64,000 bases of DNA, taken from positions 1 through 64,000 of the forward strand of contig NZ_JTKH01000025.1 in assembly GCF_000827885.1 (NCBI RefSeq), read 5' to 3'. This document shows positions 1-10,456 of the stretch, piece by piece. This DNA is from Vibrio renipiscarius. Its GTDB lineage: Bacteria > Pseudomonadota > Gammaproteobacteria > Enterobacterales > Vibrionaceae. The notes beneath the pieces were generated by a model. The model was not told the DNA's origin. It worked only from the letters and a program-made list of their open reading frames with translations, and ran no database searches. A program made the position numbers and the translations under genes. Every line of letters starts with the position of its first letter. The stretch's first letter is position 1.

Positions 1-2
1 TG

Positions 3-3000
3 GGTGTGGGCAATGGGGATGGGATCCAAGCAAACGAATCGATCGTGATTGATATGTCAGAGCGTCCGGCAGATTCGGTCACGCTCGGTCTGGATGGCTT
101 AGGCGGCTGGTTCTATGACGCGCAACAAGCCAACCCAACCAGCGTCTTGATCACCGTGTCTCTGGATGATGGCAGCACGATTGTCAAAGAGGTCACCAAA
201 GAGACCTCAGGCAATAGCGACTTGTTCAAAGAAATCGAAATCTTTGCCTCAGAAGGGCAAGAAGGCGCGCAAATCACCAGTGTGGAAGTCTCCACCATTG
301 GCGACGGCAACTGGGAACTGCGCTACTTTGAAGCGAACCCTGCGGACGACAGTTTTGACTACCGCGCCGTCGACAGTGACGACAACGTCAGTGAAGAGCG
401 CACCGTGAGTCTTGTTGAAGCCGATAATGCGCCGCCAATTGCAACCGACGATCCGGTGGCGTTTGAAGTGGCACTGGGTCAATTTAACGGTGACGACTGG
501 AGCCATCCTGATGCGCAGGTCAGCGGCAGCTACCAAGGTGATGACAAAGACATTACTGAGAGTGGCGTGAAACGCGGCGTTGAGGGCGATGAAAACGGCG
601 GCCCAGGCGCGCAAATTCAATACAACCGCACAGACGGTGAGTCGGAGCAATTTAGAATTGATCTCGATGAGCCTGTGACCGAGTTCAGTTTCTCCGTGTC
701 AAACTTGTATAAAAACGAAGGCGGCAGCGGCAACCACGAGCAAGGCAAATGGGTGGCTTACTTCGGTGAGAACGCGGTGGCCAGCGGATTGTTTATCGCC
801 AATGAAGGCAACAGTAACGGCACCTACAGCTTTGATGAAAGTGCCTTAGGCGGCGTAGCGTTTGACAGCATCGTGTTTGAGTCGGTCGACTTTGTTAACG
901 AGCCGAGCCGAGGTTCGGACTCTTCCGATTACTTCCTGACCGGCTTTAAAGCGTCAAGCGACGGCGCGTATGTCGCCAATCAAGGCGACGTATTGCAAAT
1001 CCCAGTCTCTGAGCTGCTGGGTAATGATGCCGATCCTGATGGCGACAACATCCGCTTTACCCACGTGTCGGATGCCAACAACGCCAACATCTGGATTGAA
1101 GATGGCATCGTCTATATCGATTTGGATGATGAGTTTAGCGGCGATACGCATTTTGACTACGTCATTACCGATGATAAAGGCGGCTTTGATGAAGCCAAAG
1201 TCTCCATCATTGTGAACCCGCTGCCAACACCCGTGGAGGTCGAGTCGATTGACCTGCTTGATACCACCGTGGTGGAGGGGGATAACCTCGTTTATCAAGT
1301 GGCGCTGGAAGATGGCGTGCTTGAGGAAACCCGTTACAGCATCGACTTTGGTTCGGATGACGACACCGCGACCGACAACGACGTGGATTTAAGCAGCGCT
1401 CAATTCACCAATGGCGTCACGTTTGACTCGGCGACCAATGAAATCGTCGTGCCGATTGGGATCAGCAATTTCAGTATTGTCATCCCAACCGTCGTTGATG
1501 GTATTTACGAACTCACCGAAGATTACACCTTAACCATTGGTGGTGTGAGCGGTGAAGGCAACATCGAAAATATCGATATTCCTCAAGTCCAAGTCTCGGA
1601 CGATGTGGATGTTAGCGAAGGTCAATCTGCGGTGTTTACCGTTTCGTTGAGCACGCCAACGGAAGCGCCTACCACGATCAACTTAGGCATTAGCCATGTT
1701 ACCACTCAAAGCGACGACATCAGCAGCATGGTGGTGGAGTTTGACGGTGAGAATGGCTGGGAAACCCTTGCCGTGGCCAACAATGGCGACGTTACGTTGC
1801 CTACGGGGATCAACGAAGTCCGCGTGACCGTCCCAACGGTGGATGACAACAATGCGCCGATTTACGAAGGGCCAGAAAGCTTTGAGTTAATCGCCAGTGG
1901 CGTCGTGGGCGCACAAGGCAGCGACAAAGGTGTTGCGACCATCTTTGATGATGGCAGCATCGATCCGAATGGACCAACGCCTGCAGACGATGACCGCCCA
2001 GTGGTCACCGATGTCAGCGAACCAACCGTTGAAGAGGGCGGCATAGCGACCTTCGATGTGAGCTTGTCATCAAGCAGCACTACAGACACAACCATCACCT
2101 TGACTCTCGCGGAAGGCAATGCGACGACACCTGAAGACTTTGATGGTACGGAGTTGACTGTCCAATTTGGCTCGGCCACGCAAGTCCTTAGTGTCGGCAA
2201 TGACGGAACGGTTCAGTTTGTTCTTCCTGCTGGCGAGTCTGAATTCGACGTCCTCGTGCAAACGACTGACGATAACGTGTCAGATAACAATGAAGTCTTT
2301 ATGTTGTCTGCCGCAACCGAATATCAGCAAGGCGTAGAGGAAGGATTGGCGACGATTACGGACAATGAAAGCCCGACTGTTGATCTTGATGGTGGTGAGT
2401 ATCAAATTGAATTTGTGAGTGAAAGTGCCGGATATCAAAATGTATTTGGCTATTATGCCTACGACGAAGCAAGTGATACGCAACAGCTTGTTATTTTGAT
2501 GGAAGATTCGCACGACTATAAAGGAAATGTCGCGGATCCAGTACTTGGCCAGCTTGATAGCTTGGATAATGTTGGATACTTCCTGATTCCAAATGCCGCG
2601 GATGTGATCAGTAACGCCCCCGCGAATGCAGAATTTGCGATGAATGATGCGGGAGAGTTGTTGATTAATGGCGCGGTGGTGCCAAATCAAACGGTATTCT
2701 CAACGCACGGTGAAAATTCAACGATTCGTGTCTCTGAAGATAATGATGGTAACACGGTATTGAGCTTCGATGACCAATTGGGTCATCCTCGTGACGACGA
2801 TGATTACAATGATTTAGTCATCAAAGTCTCGAAACTTGATAGCAATGTCGATTATCAAACCACCTTCACTGAAGGTGATGATCCGGTGTCGATTGCTGAT
2901 CTCGATGCCGATATTTTTGATGACCATAACCGCATTACCACCATGGAAGTGACCTTGGTGAATAAATTGGATGGTGACACCTTAACGTTGCCGGCTAACA

Positions 3001-6000
3001 CGACAGGCTTCACCATTGGCCAAAGTGTGCTTGCCTCTTCAATTGTGTTGACGATAACCGCGGATGATCCTGATGGTCTTTCTGCGGCTGATTTTGAAGC
3101 CTTCTTAAAGCAAGTTGGTTTTGAAAATACCAGTGAAAATCCGGACGAGACTGATCGCACGATCACCGTTAAAGTGACCGATGATGCGGGTCAAGAATCC
3201 AATACGGCAACCACAACCGTCAAAGTGATAGAAGTCTCTGATTTAGATGCCAATGAGGATGCTGCGGGCAAAGAAGATATTCCTATTGCTCTCGATATTA
3301 CGTTGCCAGCCGACAGTTCAGTGGTCGAAATTGTGATTAAAGACATCCCTGATGGCGCTGTCTTAGCGTCTAACGGGAATGAGATCAGCGTCATCAATGG
3401 GATGGCGTCCTTGTCGCCAAGTCAACTTGATACACTGACAATTACCCCTCCAGAGCACAGCGATGTGGACTTTAGTTTGCGTGTTGAAGGTTACACCGCG
3501 AATGACACGGTAATTGAAGACTACATTATTGCGGTTGCTGTCGAGGCGGTAACGGATACGCCAATCCTCGAGGTTGAAGGGGCGGACATTCTGTCCTTCC
3601 ATAACTTCGATACAATCGATCTCGACGGTCGTTCATGGCGCGGCAATATCGACTCTCAAGAACTCACCGATGCGGATGTGGTGGCAGGGACGAGCGATGG
3701 GGCCGAAGGTGTCTGGGGTACCGATAACGACAGAGGAAATAAAGATTACCACGAGGTCGGTAAAGAAACCGTCTACCGCGGTAATGCAGGTGAGCAAGGC
3801 AACAACGTTTATGAATTAGAAGGCCGTAGTGGTGATGACCAGTTGTTCACGCAATTCGATGGTGAAGCGGGCCAATTCTACTCATTGTCTTTTGATGTTG
3901 CGGCTCGTCGCCTTGATGATTCGCCGATGACTGTTTTCTTAGAAGATAGTCAAGGTAATCGTACCATTTTGTTCGAATATGCAGACCAACAAAGTCAAGC
4001 GTGGAGCACTGAAACGCTCAACTTCCAAACGCCCGATGATGGTGAATACAAAGTGGTGTTTGAGTCCGAAACGTCTGCCAATAGCTACGGCGCATTGCTT
4101 GATGACATCAAACTCGAAACACTTGATAACGTTGGTTATGAAGATAGCTACATTGCGCTTAGCGATATTGTTGTCGGATTAGTCGACACCGATGGGTCCG
4201 AATCGCTAACGACTCATCTTGATTTAAGCGCATTTCCGTCGGGTACTGTTATTAAAGCGCCGGATGGTAGTGATTTAATGCCAGATGTGGATGGAAAAGT
4301 CGATATCACCGCTTGGCAAAATGATTTATCGGAACTCTTCATCAATGTTCCAGAGTCTGGTGGTTATCCATTGGTTGTCTCGGTATCTTCTCAAGATAAC
4401 GCCCCAGGCACGGAAGAAACGGTTAATAAAACCATTAACGTAACGGTATTGCCGGTTCTTGATGCTGAGAGTAAACAAATCGAAATTGTGGAAGACTCCG
4501 AGCATATTCTCACTCTAACCGATTTTGGCATGACTGATCCGGATACGACCTTGTTTATTACTCATCTGTCAGATAATGGTCAATATGAGTTACAAACATC
4601 GTTGGATACATGGGAACCTATTTCTGAACGCGACAGAATTGATGGTACAGAGATAGCGGCAGGAAATGTTCGTTTTGTTCCTGCTGAGCATGAAACTGGT
4701 TATGACCAGTATCCAAATGCCGGTGAAGGTGATCAATACCAAGATTACTCAAGTTTGGGTTTTATCTTAGAGAAAGGCGATGCGCGTAGTGAGGAAAATA
4801 CCTTAACGATCGATGTATCACCACTTGCGGATGCTCCAACGCTATCAATTGTTACACCCGATATCGTTCTGCCTGAGCAAAGCTTCAATGTCTATGAGTG
4901 GGCTGATGAGGAGATTACCCCAAGTTTTGGTATTGGTAATGGTGTGAATGGCGAGGCGTTAATCACCCATATCAGCGAACTTGAACAGGACCAAGCGACA
5001 CAATCCACAACCGATAACGCACAAGAAACCGGAAGTGGCGCAACGCCTGCAAACACGGCAGTGCTAGTGACGGGGCTCGTTTATCTCGAAGCCGGAAATA
5101 GCTACGACTTTACGGGCAGAGCTGATGACAGTTTGGCGATTAAAGTCGGTGGTCAATTAGTGGATGAAGCGCGCTGGGGTGTGAATAGTGGTCAGATTAA
5201 TGGCAGCGAATTTATACCGCCTGTGAACGGTTTCTATCCAATCGAAATATACCACCACAACCAAAGTGGCCCGGGGAATTTTGATGTCAACGTGTCGATC
5301 AATGGCGATCCTGCGGTTGATCTCGCGAGCAGTACTCTGCCGGTCGTCCCCGATCTCGCGGCATTGGAGAGCACGGATTTACGTACCTCTGCATTGCAAA
5401 GTGTTGAAGGCGTAGACGTTTACGAAGTGTATGCTTACAACGAAGGTTTGCAAGATACGGAAATTCCGTTATCTGAGATTACCACTGCGTTGGTCGATAC
5501 GGATAATTCAGAAGCCCTAATGACGGCGTTAAGTGGCCTACCAGAAAATGCCACATTAAGTGACGGAACTGGGAATAGCATTACTGTGGACGCAAGCGGT
5601 GTTGTTGATGTGACGGGCTGGGATTTAACTCAACTAACCGTATTGCCACCACTAGGTGATGACCGTGATTTTACTATTACGGTCACATCGACCACAAAAG
5701 AGGCGTTCTCAACGAGTGAAGCTGACTCGGTAGGTACGATTAATGTTGTGGTACATGAAAATAAACCGACGATCACGGAATCACAATCGCAAACGGTTGA
5801 TGAAGACAGTTCGGTGTCTGGCAATGTGCTTGATAGCGCAACCGATCCCGATAATGTCCTTAGCATTACTGGTTTTGCCCTTGATAACGTTAATTATAAC
5901 GTCGGTGAAGCCGTCAATTTAGCATCAGGTATATTGCTGATTGAAGATAATGGTGATTATAGCTTCGAGCCGAATGCCGACTGGTCAGGTGATCTGCCAA

Positions 6001-7988
6001 TCATCACTTACACCACGAACACGGGAGTCAGTGATACATTGGCCATTAGCATCACGCCAGTGGCGGATGAGCCGACCGTATCAATCGTGTTTGGTGAGTC
6101 GACGGTGAATGGGCAAGGGGATATCGAAACCGAAGTTGATATCCTAGCATCGGTGACCGATCTGGATGGCAGTGAACAGATTCAATCTGTCGTTATCCAA
6201 GGCCTGCCCGTTACAGCAACGGTGTCGGTCGGTTATCAAGATGGCACGGATTGGATTCTGCCAATAACGGGGTCTGTGTCAGAAACATTCGATAACCTAG
6301 TCATTACTCATCCACAAGGTACGGTGCTTGATATTGATGTCACGGCAACCAGCGTCGAGGCATTAAACGCGGACACGGCAAGCAGCATGGAAAATGCCGC
6401 GTCTCAACAAGATATCTATGCCGATCAAGGTGGTAATACACCGGTGACCTTAATGAGTCTTATTATTGACTCATCAGGGAGTATGACGACGAAACCATTC
6501 AAGAATGAAGCCGATAATCCGGAAAAAGACAAAACGCGGATGGAATTAGTTTTGGAAGCGTCGATTGAAATGCTCAACCACGTCAATGCACAAGAAGGGG
6601 CAGAAGATGTGTTAGTTCAGCTGATTGATTTTGATGATCAATTGACGGATGGGACTGATGGGCAGAGCAACGATAATGCTGACCGTTCGGCTCAAAGTGA
6701 AGGTTGGATGACGGTTAACCAAGCTATTGTAATATTAGACTCCGCCTTGAGCAGTGTTACTGATAGTAGCTATAGAGGGGTGTTTGACCCTTCTGGTTAT
6801 ACTGATTACGAAGAAGCGGTTTATGGTGTGATGAATGGCTATGATGATGCTGCTCTTAATAGTGTTGATTTGACCAATACCAATGATGTGATCTTCTTTT
6901 TGAGTGATGGTAGTAATAACCGAGGCTGGGATAACACGACAAACGATGCATGGGACGCGTTTATTGTCGGCAAAGAAGTCACCTCGGTAGGCGTAGGTAG
7001 ACAAGCGAATATTCCCGAAGACGGTTTAAAAGAGGTCGCAGGCTCTGGTGATATTGTTTATATCCCTGACGCTAAGATTAAAACGGATTTACCAAAGCTG
7101 CGTCCAACCATTGGTCTGCCGGGCACATTGCTGGCAATGATCACGGGTATGGATGTCGAAGAAATTGTGATAAACGCATCGAGTGTTCAAGTCTTGCAAG
7201 AAATTGATGTGAACGGAGACGCTCGACCACCGATGACTGTCACGACAAGAGTCGATATTGATGACTTAGTGATCGAGACCGATTATGGTGATTTACGCAT
7301 AAAAGAAGATGGTTCTTACTTCTTCCAACCGGATCCATCTGCACCTGAGTTGTCGGCTAATGAAGCGATTGGATACAATATTTTGTACTCTGTGCTTGAT
7401 AGTAATGGACAGGAATCGCAACACTTAGCGACCTTGAACATCAGTCAAAGTGGTGATGTCAAAGCGCTTTCACCAAGCTTCAACGGCTCAACGGGCGATG
7501 ATGTTATTGTTGGAACGGATGGCGATGATGTCATCCTGGGCCATCAAGGCGATGACGTGATTGATGGTGGTCTAGGTAACGACTTCTTGTTTGGTGGTGA
7601 TGGTGATGACGTGTTAATTGGCGGACTCGGAAACGATGTGCTGACGGGGGGCGCTGGCAACGATATGTTTGTCTGGATGAATGGTGATCTTGATGGTGGG
7701 CTTGATGTCATCAGCGATTTCACTGTTAACGAAGACAAAATTGATATCTCAGACCTACTTGGTCAGAACGAAACGATGGATGACTTATTCAATAGTATTT
7801 CGGCCGCGGTTGTCGATGACAATAACGTTGAATTGACCATTGTTCGAGATAACGGGAATAGTACGCAAACCATTAAACTGGATGACGTGGTTGACCAACT
7901 AAGTGGTATTGATAGCGGCAGTGGTAACATCACTGGCAATGATCTGACCAATCTCCTTAGTGAGTTGATTAAACCTCAAGAGTTATAA
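3..7988 (+). CDS. Giant RTX-type adhesin, C-terminal part (5' truncated by window edge)
   Basis: The frame is open from the first bases, so the true start lies upstream; 2661 residues are visible. Seen in order: a jelly-roll-like module (nt ~430-950), cadherin/Calx-beta-like repeats with VEGD/VSEG/VEEGG starts (~1240-2380), a DUF4114-like module ending in a DDDDYND acidic loop (~2420-2830), another jelly-roll-like module (~3590-4120), a PA14-like module (~4870-5330), a von Willebrand A domain with an intact DSSGS metal site (~6440-7110), then RTX nonapeptides and a C-terminus typical of type I secreted proteins. Families of this kind are surface or biofilm adhesins exported by a LapBCE-like system and anchored at the N-terminus. 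No type I transporter or LapD/LapG gene is visible here. A strong terminator follows the stop. Family assignment is firm; the ligand is unknown. Confidence 0.9.
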   Translation, partial: GVGNGDGIQANESIVIDMSERPADSVTLGLDGLGGWFYDAQQANPTSVLITVSLDDGSTIVKEVTKETSGNSDLFKEIEIFASEGQEGAQITSVEVSTIGDGNWELRYFEANPADDSFDYRAVDSDDNVSEERTVSLVEADNAPPIATDDPVAFEVALGQFNGDDWSHPDAQVSGSYQGDDKDITESGVKRGVEGDENGGPGAQIQYNRTDGESEQFRIDLDEPVTEFSFSVSNLYKNEGGSGNHEQGKWVAYFGENAVASGLFIANEGNSNGTYSFDESALGGVAFDSIVFESVDFVNEPSRGSDSSDYFLTGFKASSDGAYVANQGDVLQIPVSELLGNDADPDGDNIRFTHVSDANNANIWIEDGIVYIDLDDEFSGDTHFDYVITDDKGGFDEAKVSIIVNPLPTPVEVESIDLLDTTVVEGDNLVYQVALEDGVLEETRYSIDFGSDDDTATDNDVDLSSAQFTNGVTFDSATNEIVVPIGISNFSIVIPTVVDGIYELTEDYTLTIGGVSGEGNIENIDIPQVQVSDDVDVSEGQSAVFTVSLSTPTEAPTTINLGISHVTTQSDDISSMVVEFDGENGWETLAVANNGDVTLPTGINEVRVTVPTVDDNNAPIYEGPESFELIASGVVGAQGSDKGVATIFDDGSIDPNGPTPADDDRPVVTDVSEPTVEEGGIATFDVSLSSSSTTDTTITLTLAEGNATTPEDFDGTELTVQFGSATQVLSVGNDGTVQFVLPAGESEFDVLVQTTDDNVSDNNEVFMLSAATEYQQGVEEGLATITDNESPTVDLDGGEYQIEFVSESAGYQNVFGYYAYDEASDTQQLVILMEDSHDYKGNVADPVLGQLDSLDNVGYFLIPNAADVISNAPANAEFAMNDAGELLINGAVVPNQTVFSTHGENSTIRVSEDNDGNTVLSFDDQLGHPRDDDDYNDLVIKVSKLDSNVDYQTTFTEGDDPVSIADLDADIFDDHNRITTMEVTLVNKLDGDTLTLPANTTGFTIGQSVLASSIVLTITADDPDGLSAADFEAFLKQVGFENTSENPDETDRTITVKVTDDAGQESNTATTTVKVIEVSDLDANEDAAGKEDIPIALDITLPADSSVVEIVIKDIPDGAVLASNGNEISVINGMASLSPSQLDTLTITPPEHSDVDFSLRVEGYTANDTVIEDYIIAVAVEAVTDTPILEVEGADILSFHNFDTIDLDGRSWRGNIDSQELTDADVVAGTSDGAEGVWGTDNDRGNKDYHEVGKETVYRGNAGEQGNNVYELEGRSGDDQLFTQFDGEAGQFYSLSFDVAARRLDDSPMTVFLEDSQGNRTILFEYADQQSQAWSTETLNFQTPDDGEYKVVFESETSANSYGALLDDIKLETLDNVGYEDSYIALSDIVVGLVDTDGSESLTTHLDLSAFPSGTVIKAPDGSDLMPDVDGKVDITAWQNDLSELFINVPESGGYPLVVSVSSQDNAPGTEETVNKTINVTVLPVLDAESKQIEIVEDSEHILTLTDFGMTDPDTTLFITHLSDNGQYELQTSLDTWEPISERDRIDGTEIAAGNVRFVPAEHETGYDQYPNAGEGDQYQDYSSLGFILEKGDARSEENTLTIDVSPLADAPTLSIVTPDIVLPEQSFNVYEWADEEITPSFGIGNGVNGEALITHISELEQDQATQSTTDNAQETGSGATPANTAVLVTGLVYLEAGNSYDFTGRADDSLAIKVGGQLVDEARWGVNSGQINGSEFIPPVNGFYPIEIYHHNQSGPGNFDVNVSINGDPAVDLASSTLPVVPDLAALESTDLRTSALQSVEGVDVYEVYAYNEGLQDTEIPLSEITTALVDTDNSEALMTALSGLPENATLSDGTGNSITVDASGVVDVTGWDLTQLTVLPPLGDDRDFTITVTSTTKEAFSTSEADSVGTINVVVHENKPTITESQSQTVDEDSSVSGNVLDSATDPDNVLSITGFALDNVNYNVGEAVNLASGILLIEDNGDYSFEPNADWSGDLPIITYTTNTGVSDTLAISITPVADEPTVSIVFGESTVNGQGDIETEVDILASVTDLDGSEQIQSVVIQGLPVTATVSVGYQDGTDWILPITGSVSETFDNLVITHPQGTVLDIDVTATSVEALNADTASSMENAASQQDIYADQGGNTPVTLMSLIIDSSGSMTTKPFKNEADNPEKDKTRMELVLEASIEMLNHVNAQEGAEDVLVQLIDFDDQLTDGTDGQSNDNADRSAQSEGWMTVNQAIVILDSALSSVTDSSYRGVFDPSGYTDYEEAVYGVMNGYDDAALNSVDLTNTNDVIFFLSDGSNNRGWDNTTNDAWDAFIVGKEVTSVGVGRQANIPEDGLKEVAGSGDIVYIPDAKIKTDLPKLRPTIGLPGTLLAMITGMDVEEIVINASSVQVLQEIDVNGDARPPMTVTTRVDIDDLVIETDYGDLRIKEDGSYFFQPDPSAPELSANEAIGYNILYSVLDSNGQESQHLATLNISQSGDVKALSPSFNGSTGDDVIVGTDGDDVILGHQGDDVIDGGLGNDFLFGGDGDDVLIGGLGNDVLTGGAGNDMFVWMNGDLDGGLDVISDFTVNEDKIDISDLLGQNETMDDLFNSISAAVVDDNNVELTIVRDNGNSTQTIKLDDVVDQLSGIDSGSGNITGNDLTNLLSELIKPQEL
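7494..7673 (+). repeat. RTX calcium-binding nonapeptide repeats
   Basis: About six GGxGxDxx-type units in tandem (for example GDDVIDGGLGND and GGAGND) are encoded near the adhesin C-terminus. In this family they bind calcium outside the cell and drive folding after type I secretion. Confidence 0.92.
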
Positions 7989-7991
7989 ATA

Positions 7992-8017
7992 AAAGGGCCG
8001 AAAGGCCCTTTCTTTTT
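7992..8017 (+). terminator. Rho-independent terminator of adhesin gene
   Basis: Perfect 8-bp stem AAAGGGCC/GGCCCTTT with a GAAA loop, followed by a T-rich tract, 3 bp after the adhesin stop codon. Confidence 0.93.
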
Positions 8018-8108
8018 ACTATGATTATCAGTACGAGAAGAAAGCAGTTTTTCTCGCGTTAAATGATACGTAGACATAGAATCTGTTTTTAATTTGGGTG
8101 TTAACGTC

Positions 8109-8369
8109 ATGAATAAAGCAACGCTTTTTGCTGTCAGTATGGCTTGTGTCGGCTTGGGCCTTTTTGTGTCGGCATTTTCAGCAGGTTCCAATGTGGCCAT
8201 TTTTCGCTGGCCATTAGAAACACTGCATGGTCTCGCGTTTACATTTGCGTGGGGATTGGGCTTTCCTGACTATCTGGCTTATACGGCTGGCGTCTTGGTG
8301 CTTGCGGCGGTTATGCTCATCTTTTACATGATGGGGAAGAAAATATATTCGCTTATTTGGCGCAATTAG
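8109..8369 (+). CDS. Small inner-membrane protein, unknown function
   Basis: 86 residues with two hydrophobic segments (about residues 5-30 and 55-78) and a basic C-terminus (KKIYSLIWRN), so probably a two-helix membrane protein. ATG at 8109 is preferred over an in-frame TTG at 8094; the ribosome site is weak. It stands alone between two terminators. A short hairpin (CGAGAA/TTCTCG, 8034-8056) lies in its leader. I do not recognise the family. Confidence 0.65.
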   Translation: MNKATLFAVSMACVGLGLFVSAFSAGSNVAIFRWPLETLHGLAFTFAWGLGFPDYLAYTAGVLVLAAVMLIFYMMGKKIYSLIWRN

Positions 8370-8387
8370 CCCGAGTGATAAAAGCGA

Positions 8388-8412
8388 AATAGCCCACAAA
8401 TGTTGGGCTATT
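8388..8412. terminator. Bidirectional terminator
   Basis: Nine-bp perfect stem AATAGCCCA/TGGGCTATT with a 7-nt loop, just after the small membrane protein gene and before the convergent 51-codon gene. The T-run is short on either strand. Confidence 0.7.
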
Positions 8413-8485
8413 CACTCATACGCAGCGAACGATTTTTTATCATTCTTGTATTGGTTACTTGGAATTATCTTATCGATATCAAGCT

Positions 8486-8641
8486 TTAGGCTTCGATAAG
8501 AAGTCCACCTTGTTGCTGCGCCTGTTTGACAAGAGCCTGACGTTGAGCTTCCTTCTCTGAAATTAATGCGTCTTGTGAAGACGGTGTTTCATCTGAATCG
8601 ATATTTTCAGGAACATACACATAGTGGTGATTAATTGTCAT
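8486..8641 (-). CDS. 51-residue small protein, hypothetical
   Basis: Open frame from ATG at 8641 to TAA at 8486 encoding a soluble, Gln- and Glu-rich peptide; it begins MTINHHYVYVPENID and ends with a helical AQRQALVKQAQQQGGLLIEA stretch. A good ribosome site (TGAGG, 7 nt before ATG) supports translation. No signal peptide or membrane segment. I do not recognise a family. It is the only sensible coding signal between the two flanking terminators. Confidence 0.55.
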   Translation of the reverse strand: MTINHHYVYVPENIDSDETPSSQDALISEKEAQRQALVKQAQQQGGLLIEA

Positions 8642-8957
8642 AAGAACCTCAGTAGATATAGCTTCGCCTTCCTGGTTATAAAGAGTTAACCGAATGAATC
8701 GTTCTTCGGCGTTTGTTTAGGATGAAAAGAATAAGACCATTTCACTCATCTAGCCTCATCCGTTACGAATTAATTATAGGCGTAGATCACAGGCTTACTG
8801 CAACTTTTACTGCAACAGTCAGAGGGTGGAGGACTAAACCACCTCAATCGACGGACCTTTTGACAATAAAAAAGGCCGATAGCATGGCTACCGGCCTTGA
8901 AGCATTCACACGTTTTTATGCCATCAATTTATATGATCGCATTCAGCTTGCTGACGA
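8642..8957. other. Intergenic region between small gene and gnd
   Basis: About 316 bases. It holds the leader of the 51-codon gene and, at its right end, the gnd terminator. A plus-strand reading frame crosses it but has no ribosome site and runs through the terminator, so it is not called. Confidence 0.6.
8863..8898 (-). terminator. Terminator of the zwf-pgl-gnd operon
   Basis: On the minus strand AAGGCCG...CGGCCTT forms a long stem (inner pairs GCTA/TAGC, one A-C mismatch, ATG loop) followed by six T residues. Confidence 0.9.
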
Positions 8958-10406
8958 TTAAACGTCGTAAGTGGTTGATGCCGTGTTACCGCCTGTACCC
9001 GTCCAGTTAGTGTGGAAGAACTCACCACGTGGACGGTCGATACGCTCGTAAGTGTGCGCGCCGAAGTAATCGCGTTGTGCTTGCAGCAGGTTCGCAGGTA
9101 GGCGAGCCGTGGTGTAACCATCAAGGAAGGTTAGTGCAGAAGTCATACATGGCATAGGGATGCCTGATTCCATAGACTTCGCTGCCACTTTACGCCAAGC
9201 GCTCATACAGTTGTCTAGGATGCCTTTGAAGTAAGCATCTGAGCCTAGGAATGCGATCTCTGGGTTTGCTTCATAAGCATCACGAATGTTGCCTAGGAAT
9301 GCAGAACGGATGATACAACCGCCACGCCACATAAGCGCTACGTTACCGTAGTTTAGATCCCAACCATTCTCGTTAGACGCTTCACGCATTAGCATGAAAC
9401 CTTGCGCGTAAGAGATGATTTTAGAAGCCAGTAGCGCTTGACGTAGTGCGTCAACCCACTCTTGCTTATCACCTTCAACTGGCGTGATGGTTTTCGCGAA
9501 CAATTGCTCAGCTTCAACACGCTGGTCTTTCAGTGCTGAAAGACAACGAGCAAATACAGATTCAGTGATTAGCGTTAGCGGGATACCCATGTCTAGCGCG
9601 TTGATACCGGTCCATTTACCCGTGCCTTTTTGGCCTGCAGTGTCTAGGATTTTCTCTACAAGCGCTTCGCCATCTTCATCTTTGTAGCCAAGAATGTCTG
9701 CGGTGATTTCTACTAGGTAGCTGTCTAGTTCAGTGGTATTCCACTCAGCAAACACTTTTTGCATATCGTCAGCCGATAGACCTAGGCCATCTTTCATGAA
9801 CTGGTATGCTTCCGTGATCAGCTGCATGTCACCGTATTCGATGCCATTGTGAACCATCTTAACGAAGTGGCCAGCGCCATCGTTACCGACCCAATCACAA
9901 CAAGGCTCGCCAGCGTCTGTTTTTGCTGAGATACCTTGGAAAATTGGCTTAACCGCCTCCCAAGCTTCATGAGCGCCGCCAGGCATGATTGAAGGACCAA
10001 AACGAGCGCCTTCTTCACCACCTGATACGCCAGTACCGATAAAGTGAATGCCTTTCTCGCGAAGCGCAGCAACACGACGGTTAGTGTCAGGGAAGTTAGT
10101 GTTACCACCATCAATGATGATATCGCCTTTGTCTAGTAGTGGAACTAGCTTGTCGATGAAGATATCAACCACATCGCCAGCACGAACCATCAGCATAATT
10201 TTACGTGGTGATTCTAGTTTCTCTACGAGCTCTTCAAGCGAGTATGCGCCAACGATGTTGGTGTCTTTTGCAGGACCGGCTAGGAACTCGTCCACTTTGT
10301 CAGTAGAACGGTTGTGCGCAACCACTTTAAAACCGTGGTCGTTCATGTTTAGGATAAGGTTCTGACCCATTACAGCAAGGCCGATTACACCGATATCACC
10401 TTTCAT
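8958..10406 (-). CDS. gnd: 6-phosphogluconate dehydrogenase, decarboxylating
   Basis: Oxidises 6-phosphogluconate to ribulose-5-phosphate and CO2 with NADP+, the third step of the oxidative pentose phosphate pathway, in the cytoplasm. 482 residues, the usual length. The N-terminal Rossmann motif GVIGLAVMGQNL, the GTGVSGGEEGARFGPSIMPGG substrate signature, the KMVHNGIEYGDMQ catalytic-lysine segment and the C-terminal RDYFGAHTYER motif are all present. The start at MKGDIGVIG is chosen because GGAGAG lies 8 nt upstream and family members begin there; a longer frame to 10496 has no support. Last gene of the zwf-pgl-gnd operon, 50 bp after pgl. Confidence 0.98.
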   Translation of the reverse strand: MKGDIGVIGLAVMGQNLILNMNDHGFKVVAHNRSTDKVDEFLAGPAKDTNIVGAYSLEELVEKLESPRKIMLMVRAGDVVDIFIDKLVPLLDKGDIIIDGGNTNFPDTNRRVAALREKGIHFIGTGVSGGEEGARFGPSIMPGGAHEAWEAVKPIFQGISAKTDAGEPCCDWVGNDGAGHFVKMVHNGIEYGDMQLITEAYQFMKDGLGLSADDMQKVFAEWNTTELDSYLVEITADILGYKDEDGEALVEKILDTAGQKGTGKWTGINALDMGIPLTLITESVFARCLSALKDQRVEAEQLFAKTITPVEGDKQEWVDALRQALLASKIISYAQGFMLMREASNENGWDLNYGNVALMWRGGCIIRSAFLGNIRDAYEANPEIAFLGSDAYFKGILDNCMSAWRKVAAKSMESGIPMPCMTSALTFLDGYTTARLPANLLQAQRDYFGAHTYERIDRPRGEFFHTNWTGTGGNTASTTYDV

Positions 10407-10456
10407 TGTTTCTCTCCAAATTACGCTAAAGGACGGGCTATTGTTTAACGGTAACG

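Noticed and set aside
8713..8961. 82-codon plus-strand frame
   Set aside because: No ribosome site, runs through the gnd terminator and overlaps the gnd 3' end; composition not coding-like.
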